Shown: piece after piece, positions 1 to 5,816 of the stretch
How the letters are laid out: each line of letters begins with the position of its first letter
Numbering within the stretch: the first letter of the stretch is position 1
Assembly: GCA_025453855.1 (NCBI GenBank)
Contig: JALOPO010000117.1
Location: forward strand, 1 to 6,229
Length of the DNA stretch: 6,229 nt
Direction: 5' to 3'
From: Gemmatimonadaceae bacterium
GTDB taxonomy: Bacteria; Gemmatimonadota; Gemmatimonadetes; Gemmatimonadales; Gemmatimonadaceae
Position numbers and translations under genes: made by a program
The notes under the pieces: generated by a model
The model's input: only the letters and a program-made list of their open reading frames with translations
Databases searched by the model: none
What the model was told of the DNA's origin: nothing

Positions 1-5
1 CACAC

Positions 6-998
6 TCAGTCACGCAGCCAGTGACAGGTGTAGCCGTTCGGGTGCTTCTGCAGGTAGTCCTGGTGGTAGTCCTCGGCCGGCCACCAGGTCGCCGCCGGCT
101 CGATGGTCGTCGTGATCGGCTTCGACCAGCGACCGCTCGCGCTCACGCGCGCGATCACCCGCTCCGCCGCCTCGCGCTCCTCGGGCGTGGCGACGAAGAT
201 CGCCGAGCGGTACTGCGTCCCGATGTCGTTCCCCTGGCGGTTGCGCGTGGTCGGATCGTGCAGGCGGAAGAACCAGTCCTCGAGCAGCGACTCGTACGAG
301 AGCACGCGCGGGTCGTAGGTGATGCGCACCGCCTCGGCGTGTCCCGAGTAGCTGTCGTGCGTGTCCTCGTAGCGCGGGTGCTCGAGCCAGCCGCCGGTGT
401 AGCCGACATCGGTGTCGAGCACCCCCGGCACCTCGCGCAGGATCTCCTCCACGCCCCAGAAGCAGCCGCCCGCGAGCACCGCCACCGCGCGATCGGTCGC
501 CGGCACCGCGCCAGTCTCACCCTCGTTCGCCGCCGGCGTCTCGCCAGCGGTCGGCATCGGGAACCAGGCCGCGAACTCGCCGTAGCCCTCCTCGGCCAGC
601 TTGGCCACGGGGATGAAGCGGAGCGCCGCGGAGTTGATGCAGTAGCGCAGCCCGCCCTCGCTGCGCGGCCCGTCGGGAAAGACATGGCCGAGGTGCGAGT
701 CGCCGTGCCGCGAGCGCACCTCGATGCGCCGCATCCCGTGCGACTCGTCGGCGTGCTCGGTGACGTTGTCGGTGAGCGGGCGCGTGAAGCTCGGCCAGCC
801 GGAGCCGCTGTCGAACTTGTGCAGGCTCGCGAAGAGCGGCTCGCCGCTCACCACGTCCACGTAGAGCCCGGGCTCCTTGTGGTTCCAGTAGGCGTTGCGG
901 AAGGGCGGTTCGGTGCCGCACTGCTGCGTGACGGCGAACTGTTCCGGGGTGAGGGTCCGGGCGAGCTCGTCCGCGTCGGGCTTGGCGAACTTCGTCAT
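6..998 (-). CDS. msrBA: Fused peptide methionine sulfoxide reductase MsrB-MsrA
   Basis: This bifunctional repair enzyme of 330 aa reduces oxidised methionine in proteins; the MsrB domain acts on the R-sulfoxide and the MsrA domain on the S-sulfoxide. The MsrB domain spans about residues 12-132, with FDSGSGWPSF (62-71), HLGHVF (102-107) and the catalytic Cys120 in RYCINS. The MsrA domain spans about 170-330, with catalytic Cys179 in GGCFWG and Cys325 near the C-terminus as the probable resolving cysteine. A Pro/Ala/Glu-rich linker joins them at about 145-168. Both zinc-binding CxxC pairs of zinc-type MsrB are absent. The common resolving cysteine in GxGWPSF is Ser66, so Cys27 is the likely substitute. 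Only four cysteines are present. There is no signal peptide, so the protein is probably cytoplasmic. The ATG at 998 lies just before the conserved MsrB region, but no Shine-Dalgarno sequence precedes it. The gene diverges from the respiratory operon and has no obvious functional link to it. Confidence 0.96.
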   Translation of the reverse strand: MTKFAKPDADELARTLTPEQFAVTQQCGTEPPFRNAYWNHKEPGLYVDVVSGEPLFASLHKFDSGSGWPSFTRPLTDNVTEHADESHGMRRIEVRSRHGDSHLGHVFPDGPRSEGGLRYCINSAALRFIPVAKLAEEGYGEFAAWFPMPTAGETPAANEGETGAVPATDRAVAVLAGGCFWGVEEILREVPGVLDTDVGYTGGWLEHPRYEDTHDSYSGHAEAVRITYDPRVLSYESLLEDWFFRLHDPTTRNRQGNDIGTQYRSAIFVATPEEREAAERVIARVSASGRWSKPITTTIEPAATWWPAEDYHQDYLQKHPNGYTCHWLRD

Positions 999-1071
999 CG
1001 GTCGAAGGAGACGTCAGGGGCCATGGCGCCGCGCTCCACTGGGCGGCGCACCGCATGAGCATACCCCGCGG

Positions 1072-1083
1072 CCGGGGCCCCGG
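1072..1083. repeat. 12-bp GC-only perfect palindrome
   Basis: CCGGGGCCCCGG is a perfect 12-bp palindrome. It sits inside a GC-only stretch in which CCCCG (1064-1068) and CGGGG (1073-1077) can also pair across a 4-base loop. It lies about 75 bases upstream of the msrBA start, on the divergent side. It could form a hairpin in an msrBA leader or simply reflect base composition. No function can be assigned. Confidence 0.3.
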
Positions 1084-1133
1084 TCCAGCGGTGTCGCCAG
1101 GGCCGGCCGCGCGGACGCTGCACGCGGTGCGCG

Positions 1134-1143
1134 TCACGCGTGA
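1134..1143. promoter_or_regulatory. Possible operator: 10-bp palindrome TCACGCGTGA
   Basis: This is a perfect 10-bp palindrome in the divergent region, about 135 bases upstream of the msrBA start and 155 upstream of the first operon gene. A second short inverted repeat, ATCG-N4-CGAT at 1153-1164, follows within 10 bases. Paired palindromes between divergent genes can be dimeric regulator sites. Short palindromes also arise by chance in DNA this GC-rich, and I do not recognise the site. Confidence 0.15.
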
Positions 1144-1298
1144 TCTGCCCGCATCGGTCACGATACGTCGCTGCGCCCGCGCCGATCGGGAATTCCCCGT
1201 CCTCCGCACGATCACAGCGTGTCTGGCCCGCGCTGATGCCGCGGTCGCATCGTGGAGCGCACGCTTGCGGTACGGCCCCCCCTTGCCCCGCACCATCC

Positions 1299-1535
1299 AT
1301 GAACTCGTCTCCGCGCGCACCGGCGAGTCGTGGCCGCGTCGCCCTCGTTGCGCTGGGCGTCACGGCGCTCCTCGCGCTCGTGTTCCTGTATCTGCCCCAC
1401 TGGATCCTCACCGCGCTCCCGGCGCCGGGTCGCGACGCGCGTGCACTGCTCGCCAGCGCCTGGAGCGCCGGCGCGCTCGTGCTCGCGGGTGCGGCGATGC
1501 GGCGCGTCACGGTACGCGGCCGGGGCATCCCATGA
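1299..1535 (+). CDS. Small two-helix membrane protein, first gene of the respiratory operon
   Basis: This 78-aa protein is not one I recognise. Two hydrophobic helices are predicted, at about residues 14-37 and 49-67, joined by a short loop. Basic residues sit near both ends (Arg at 6, 11 and 13; ArgArg at 68-69), which suggests both termini are cytoplasmic. The ATG at 1299 was chosen because it begins just before the first helix. The same frame stays open upstream from a GTG at 1140 and an ATG at 1236, but the extra residues look non-coding. No clear Shine-Dalgarno sequence precedes the ATG. The stop codon overlaps the next start by four bases (ATGA, 1532-1535), which ties the gene to the flavoprotein gene and argues that it is real. 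From position it may be a small subunit or membrane anchor of the cytochrome b/Rieske complex, possibly docking the soluble flavoprotein. That role is inference. Confidence 0.65.
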   Translation: MNSSPRAPASRGRVALVALGVTALLALVFLYLPHWILTALPAPGRDARALLASAWSAGALVLAGAAMRRVTVRGRGIP

Positions 1536-3445
1536 CGCTGCGCGCCGACGCGTTGGATCGTGCCTTCACCGCACTCGATGGTGCCCCTGCGCCATGTCGT
1601 GCCGCCTGTCCAGTGCGCACCGATGCCGCGGCCTACGTGGCGCTCGTCGCCGAGGGCGCCTTCGATGCTGCCTACGACGTGGCGCGTGCGCACAATCCGT
1701 TCGCCTCGGTCTGCGGGCGCGTCTGCTCGGCCCCGTGCGAGCGCGCCTGCCGTCGCGGCGTGATCGATCGCCCGATCGCCATCCGCGCGCTCAAGCGCGT
1801 GCTCTGCGACGCGCACGGGGCCGAGGCACGCGTGCACGCGCGGTGGCACTGTGCGGTCGGGGTGATGCCGCCGGCGACGCGCCCGGCGATTGCGATCGTG
1901 GGCGCCGGCCCGGCGGGGCTCGCCGCCGCGCACGACCTGCGACTCGCGGGGCATGCGGTGACCGTGTTCGAGGCGGCCCCGGAGCCCGGCGGCATGTTGG
2001 TGCTCGGCATCCCCGCCTTCCGGCTTCCGCGCGCCGTCGTCGCGGCCGAGATCGCGGCCATCGTCGGCTGTGGCATCTCGCTTCGCACCGGCTGCGCAGT
2101 CGGACGCGACATCTCGCTCGATGCACTGCTCGCCGACTTCGCGGCGGTGCTCGTCGCGGTCGGCTGTCATGCCGGCCGACACCTCGAGGTCCCCGGCGCC
2201 TCGTTGCCCGGTGTCGTGCACGCGATCGACTACCTGCGCGAGACGTCGCTCCAGCGATCGACCGACGACGCGCGCCCCGCGCGAGTGGCGCCTTCCGGAG
2301 GTGCGCTCGTGCAGGGCGAGGTGACACACGACGCGCGCCCCATCGCCGACACGGTGCACGTGGCACCGGGCGACACGCCGGTGGTGATCATCGGCGGCGG
2401 CAGCGTCGCCTTCGATGCGGCCCGCACCGCCTGGCGCGCCGCGCACGGCGCCGATGCGTACCCGATGCCCGCGTGGGACGGCCAGGCCGCCGTCGACGCC
2501 GCACGCAGCGCACGGCGCGACCGGCGTGCCGTGACGATGATCGCCCCCGAGTCGCGCGCCGAGCTCCGCGTGCCGGCCGAGGAGCTGCACGAGGCGCTGC
2601 TGGAGGGCGTCACGCTGCGCGAGGGCATGGGCGTGGTGCGCATCGTCGGCACGTGTGAGGTGACGGGGGTGGAGATCGCCCCCGTGCGCTCGCTCGTCGA
2701 TGACGCGGGGCGGTACGCGCCGGTGCTCGATCTCGCGCGCACCGAGACGATCGCGACCTCGCGCGTCGTGCTCGCGGTCGGCCAGGGCGCCGACGTCGCC
2801 TTCGCGGCAGGAGTCGTCGGCGCGCATCGCACGACGTGGGGCGGCCTCGCGGCCGACGCCGACGGCCGCACCGCGCATCCGCGCCTCTGGGCCGCCGGCG
2901 ACGTGGCCTCGGGTCCCCGCGACCTCATCGATGCGATCGCCTTCGGACAGCGTGCCGCGGCGTCGATCCGGCGCGCGCTCGGCACGCCCGCGCCGGTGCA
3001 GCCGCCGGTGGCGACGGCGCCACCGATGCCGCGCGCCACGCGCTTCTGGAGTGGATACGACACCATCGCCCGCGTCCCGCTCCCGGTGATCGAGCCCGCC
3101 AGCCGCGACGCACGGCGCGAGGTCGAGGCGCCGCTCGCGGCCGACGCGGCGGCCATCGAGGGGGCGCGCTGCCTCCGCTGCGACGAACAGCTCCAGTTCG
3201 CGCCCGGGCGCTGCATCGCCTGCCGTCTCTGCGTCGACGTCTGCCCGCAGCGATCGCTTGCCTTCGCCCCGCGGAGCGATGGCATGCTCGCCTTCGTCTT
3301 CGACGAGGACACGTGCATCCGCTGCGGGCTCTGCGTCGCGCGCTGCCCGGTCGATGCCCTCGCCTTCGCGACGCGCCCGACCGGCGTGCGCCTCGCCACC
3401 GATGACGCGGCCGACGGACGCGCCGGCACGGCACCATGCCCATGA
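1532..3445 (+). CDS. GltD-type FAD/NAD(P) oxidoreductase with C-terminal 2x[4Fe-4S] ferredoxin domain
   Basis: This 637-aa protein resembles the small subunit of glutamate synthase and related NAD(P)H-dependent flavoproteins. Residues 20-75 form the N-terminal iron-sulfur region, with Cys22, 26, 61, 65, 69 and 73. The FAD-binding Rossmann motif is GAGPAG (124-129), with acidic Glu147 ending the second strand. A second dinucleotide motif, GGGSVAFDAARTA, starts at 288 and probably binds NAD(P)H. AAGDV (454-458) is the C-terminal FAD motif. RCLRC (546-550) may supply two further cluster ligands. A bacterial-type ferredoxin follows: Cys561/564/567/571 and Cys595/598/601/605, each last Cys followed by Pro. 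There is no signal peptide or membrane helix, so it is presumably cytoplasmic. The frame is open back to 1055, but the ATG at 1532 forms an ATGA overlap with the upstream gene and begins the conserved part. No large glutamate synthase subunit is nearby. The cytochrome b and Rieske genes that follow suggest it exchanges electrons between NAD(P)H and the quinone-linked complex. Confidence 0.9.
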   Translation: MTLRADALDRAFTALDGAPAPCRAACPVRTDAAAYVALVAEGAFDAAYDVARAHNPFASVCGRVCSAPCERACRRGVIDRPIAIRALKRVLCDAHGAEARVHARWHCAVGVMPPATRPAIAIVGAGPAGLAAAHDLRLAGHAVTVFEAAPEPGGMLVLGIPAFRLPRAVVAAEIAAIVGCGISLRTGCAVGRDISLDALLADFAAVLVAVGCHAGRHLEVPGASLPGVVHAIDYLRETSLQRSTDDARPARVAPSGGALVQGEVTHDARPIADTVHVAPGDTPVVIIGGGSVAFDAARTAWRAAHGADAYPMPAWDGQAAVDAARSARRDRRAVTMIAPESRAELRVPAEELHEALLEGVTLREGMGVVRIVGTCEVTGVEIAPVRSLVDDAGRYAPVLDLARTETIATSRVVLAVGQGADVAFAAGVVGAHRTTWGGLAADADGRTAHPRLWAAGDVASGPRDLIDAIAFGQRAAASIRRALGTPAPVQPPVATAPPMPRATRFWSGYDTIARVPLPVIEPASRDARREVEAPLAADAAAIEGARCLRCDEQLQFAPGRCIACRLCVDVCPQRSLAFAPRSDGMLAFVFDEDTCIRCGLCVARCPVDALAFATRPTGVRLATDDAADGRAGTAPCP

Positions 3446-4785
3446 GCCGCCGGCGACCGTGGCGCGTGCGGCTGCGCGAGAGCGCGGTGTGGCGCTCGAT
3501 CGTGCGCACGCCACCGCTCGACTCGCCGCGCGGGCGCGCACTGCGGTCGTTCGGCAACGTCTTCCTGCACCTCTACCCGGTGCGCGTACCGCGCGCCGTG
3601 CTCGCCTTCCGCTCCACCTTCCGACTCGGCTTCATCGCCACCGTGCTCTTCGCGATCCTCGCGATCACGGGCACCTACCTGATGTTCTTCTACACGCCGG
3701 CCGTCACCATGGCCTACGGCGACATGCAGCAGCTGCGCACGCGCATCGGCTTCGGGCAGCTGATCCGGAACGTGCACCGCTGGGGGGCGCACCTCATGGT
3801 GCTGGTGGTCGTGCTGCACCTCGTGCGCGTCTTCGTGCACGGCGCGTACAAGCCCCCGCGGCAGTTCAACTGGGTCATCGGGGTCGGGCTGCTGCTGGTC
3901 ACCCTCGCCTGGTCGTTCACGGGCTACCTGCTCCCGTGGGACCAGCTCGCGTACTGGGCGGTGACGGTCGGCTCGGACCTCGTCCACTACGCCCCGGTGG
4001 TCGGCGGGCCGCTCCGCGATTTCCTGCTCGGCGGGAGCACGATCGGGCAAGCCGCCCTCCTGCGATTCTACGTCATCCATGTGGCGGTGCTCACCATCGC
4101 CTTCCTGCTCCTCATGGCGGTGCATCTCTGGCGCGTGCGCAAGGACGGCCTCGCGGCCGGTGACCCACCGCACGCGCACGACGTCACGGCGCGCGCCGCC
4201 GACGACGCGCGCATAGCGGCCATCGCCGGCGCGGCACTCGACATCGCGGAGCCACCGCCCACGGTCGTCACCGGCGACGGTGCGACGGTGGCGCGCCCGG
4301 TGCCGCGCGTGCTCGGCGTGGTGCCGCCCGATCCCCTCTCTCGCGCCGCACGCCCACCCGACGACGAGGTCTTCTCGTGGCCGCACCTCATCGTGCGCCA
4401 TCAGGTCGTCGCGCTCGCCACCTGCGCGCTCGTGCTGGCGCTCGGCATCGCCTTCGAGGCGCCGCTGCGCGACCTGGCGAATCCCAACCTCACCCCGGAG
4501 CCGGCGAAGGCACCCTGGTACTTCGTCGGCCTCCAGGAGCTGCTCGCGCACTTCGACCCGCTCGTGGCGGGCGTGCTCGCGCCGGCGGTGCTCGTCGGCG
4601 CGCTCGTCATGCTCCCGTACGTCGATCGCAACCCGTCGCGCCGGCCGCGCGACCGCCGACTGGCCCTCGCGATCTTCGCGCTCCTGTTCGGCGCGCTGGT
4701 CGTGCTCACCGTCATCGGCGCCTTCTTCCGCGGTCCCGGCTGGGCCTTCGTCCTGCCGTGGGACGCACTCTATTTCGAACCCTGA
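3442..4785 (+). CDS. Cytochrome b, fused b6/subunit-IV type, of a Rieske/b quinol oxidoreductase
   Basis: This 447-aa integral membrane protein is the quinone-reacting, dihaem core of a bc-type complex. Four N-terminal helices (about 62-84, 115-137, 144-165, 205-229) are followed by a hydrophilic linker (about 235-312) and three more helices (about 318-338, 375-393, 407-428), so b6-like and subunit-IV-like parts are joined in one chain. Probable haem b ligands are His112/His126 and His213/His228; the 14-residue gap in the second pair matches b6 rather than mitochondrial cytochrome b. The Qo-site motif usually written PEWY reads APWY (357-360), so the Glu is missing. The position of the b6 cysteine that binds the extra haem c appears to be Arg61, and the only Cys, 328, lies in helix 5. 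An Arg-rich extension precedes helix 1. The start at 3442 gives an ATGA overlap with the flavoprotein stop; ATG 3436 would add two residues. The Rieske gene follows after 12 bases. Confidence 0.93.
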   Translation: MSRRRPWRVRLRESAVWRSIVRTPPLDSPRGRALRSFGNVFLHLYPVRVPRAVLAFRSTFRLGFIATVLFAILAITGTYLMFFYTPAVTMAYGDMQQLRTRIGFGQLIRNVHRWGAHLMVLVVVLHLVRVFVHGAYKPPRQFNWVIGVGLLLVTLAWSFTGYLLPWDQLAYWAVTVGSDLVHYAPVVGGPLRDFLLGGSTIGQAALLRFYVIHVAVLTIAFLLLMAVHLWRVRKDGLAAGDPPHAHDVTARAADDARIAAIAGAALDIAEPPPTVVTGDGATVARPVPRVLGVVPPDPLSRAARPPDDEVFSWPHLIVRHQVVALATCALVLALGIAFEAPLRDLANPNLTPEPAKAPWYFVGLQELLAHFDPLVAGVLAPAVLVGALVMLPYVDRNPSRRPRDRRLALAIFALLFGALVVLTVIGAFFRGPGWAFVLPWDALYFEP

Positions 4786-4797
4786 GAGACGACGCCC

Positions 4798-5331
4798 ATG
4801 GATGACGCGATGCTCCCCGATCCCGTCGCGCGCGGCACGGTGACGCGGCGCGAGCTCCTCGAGGCCGGGTGGAAGATCGGCGGCGGACTGCTCGCGGTGG
4901 CGGCGGCATGGACGAGCTGGGAAGCGCTCCGTCCACTCGCCGACGTCAGCGGCGGCGGCGTGCTCGCGCTCAAGCCCGCGTCGTCGTACACGGAGGGAAC
5001 GGCGACCTTCGTGCGCGAGGGCCGCCTGTACGTGACGCGGGCGGGCGGTGCCCTGCACGCCCTCGCGCAGAAGTGCCCGCATCTCGGCTGCGCGGTGCCG
5101 TTCTGCGCGGCGAGCGGGCGCTTCGAATGCCCGTGTCACGGTTCGCACTACGACCTCGCCGGCGAGTGGCTCGCCGGCCCCGCACCGCGCGGCATGGATC
5201 GTCATCCGCTGCAGGTGATCGACGGGCGCGTGCACGTGAACACGACCGTGCTCGAGCTCGGCCCGCCGCTGGGCACCGATCGCGTGCGACTGCCGACGCG
5301 CGAGGGTGGGTGCGCTCCGCCGGCCCCGTGA
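4798..5331 (+). CDS. Rieske [2Fe-2S] protein with Tat-like signal anchor
   Basis: This 177-aa protein is the iron-sulfur subunit that passes one electron from quinol at the Qo site to cytochrome c. Box I is CPHLGC (93-98) and box II is CPCHGS (111-116). By family rules the cluster ligands are Cys93, His95, Cys111 and His114, with a Cys98-Cys113 disulfide. Ser116 and Tyr118, which raise the cluster potential in high-potential Rieske proteins through hydrogen bonds, are both present. The N-terminus has a twin-arginine motif, TRRELL (16-21), followed by a hydrophobic helix at about 27-44, consistent with Tat export and retention as an uncleaved anchor. Cys103 and Cys172 are extra cysteines of unknown role. 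The gene starts 12 bases after the cytochrome b stop, preceded by a weak purine stretch (GAGAGA, 4784-4789). Its 3' end can be read as overlapping the cytochrome c gene by four bases (GTGA). Confidence 0.95.
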   Translation: MDDAMLPDPVARGTVTRRELLEAGWKIGGGLLAVAAAWTSWEALRPLADVSGGGVLALKPASSYTEGTATFVREGRLYVTRAGGALHALAQKCPHLGCAVPFCAASGRFECPCHGSHYDLAGEWLAGPAPRGMDRHPLQVIDGRVHVNTTVLELGPPLGTDRVRLPTREGGCAPPAP

Positions 5332-5816
5332 GCGCGACGATGCGGACGCCCGAGCCGCTCGACACCGCGTCCGACGCGCGCGCACTCGACCGCTGGTACG
5401 TGCTCGGCCTGGCGTGCATGGCGATCCTCGTGCTCGGCTTCCCGCTCTATCGCTGGGGCGAGCCCTCGCGTCGCGAGGCGGCACGCGTCGCCGTCGCTCG
5501 CGAGAACGTGGCGCTCGGTCGCGACGCCTTCGCCCGCCATTGCGCCGCCTGCCACGGCGACGAGGGACGCGGCGGGCGCGGCATGCCCACGCTCGCTGCA
5601 CGGGAGTTCCTGGCGGCGACGAGCGATCGCCAGCTGCACTGGCTCATTGCCGGCGGGGTGCCGGGGAGCGCGATGTCGGCGTGGGACATGGATCTCGGCG
5701 GCCCGTTCACCGGGCAGGAGATCACCCGGCTCGTCGCCTACCTGCGTTCGCTCGAGGCGACCGCACCGAGCGTTCCCGGCTGGCGCTCGGGTGCGCCGGC
5801 GCCGCGCGGCGGCTGA
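5328..5816 (+). CDS. Membrane-tethered monohaem cytochrome c
   Basis: This 162-aa class I type c-type cytochrome probably accepts electrons from the Rieske protein, acting as a fixed c1-like subunit or tethered carrier. One uncleaved hydrophobic helix lies at about residues 24-41, with the haem domain after it on the periplasmic side. The single haem site is C72-A-A-C75-H76 in HCAACHGDEG. Met116, in a GSAMSAW context, is the most likely sixth iron ligand; Met86 and Met121 are less likely. The C-terminus is Pro/Ala/Gly-rich. The GTG at 5328 was chosen because it overlaps the Rieske stop as GTGA, matching the 4-base overlaps earlier in the operon. The ATG at 5340 is in frame, would remove four residues, and is an equally acceptable start. 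No good ribosome binding site precedes either. It is the last gene of the operon, and its last 79 bases overlap the opposing hydrolase frame. Confidence 0.92.
   Translation: MSATMRTPEPLDTASDARALDRWYVLGLACMAILVLGFPLYRWGEPSRREAARVAVARENVALGRDAFARHCAACHGDEGRGGRGMPTLAAREFLAATSDRQLHWLIAGGVPGSAMSAWDMDLGGPFTGQEITRLVAYLRSLEATAPSVPGWRSGAPAPRGG

Larger units (their letters stand above)
999..1298. promoter_or_regulatory. Divergent intergenic region between msrBA and the respiratory operon
   Basis: These 300 bases separate two divergent transcription units and must hold promoters for both, unless a promoter lies inside a gene. Open frames cross the region, but their predicted peptides are Arg/Pro/Ala-rich with no recognisable motif, so I see no gene here. 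I could not identify a convincing -35/-10 pair on either strand. Visible structure is a GC-only palindrome at 1072-1083, TCACGCGTGA at 1134-1143, ATCG-N4-CGAT at 1153-1164 and GGGAATTCCC at 1188-1197. A purine-rich GAAGGAG at 1004-1010 resembles a ribosome binding site on the plus strand, but no real gene follows it. The regulatory role is inferred from position only. Confidence 0.4.

Noticed and set aside
1004..1025. GAAGGAG followed by ATG at 1023 on the plus strand, resembling a gene start
   Set aside because: The spacing to the ATG is about 12 bases, and the following frame codes for nothing recognisable before the small membrane protein gene.
21..1058. Plus-strand open frame opposite msrBA
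   Set aside because: The product is Arg/Val/Ala-rich with no motif, while the minus strand carries complete MsrB and MsrA catalytic motifs.
1055..1531. In-frame N-terminal extension of the flavoprotein
   Set aside because: The extra residues are Arg/Ala/Pro-rich without conserved motifs, overlap the small membrane protein gene in another frame, and the ATG at 1532 is placed exactly at an ATGA overlap.
995..3541. Very long minus-strand open frame (848 codons) opposite the flavoprotein gene
   Set aside because: The predicted protein is dominated by Arg, Ala, Gly, His and Asp with no domain or motif, and it lies antisense to a well-supported gene. Long antisense frames are expected in DNA of this GC content.
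2230..5601. Minus-strand open frame of 1123 codons opposite flavoprotein, cytochrome b, Rieske and cytochrome c
   Set aside because: It has the composition of a GC-driven shadow frame, no recognisable motif, and crosses four well-supported genes on the other strand.
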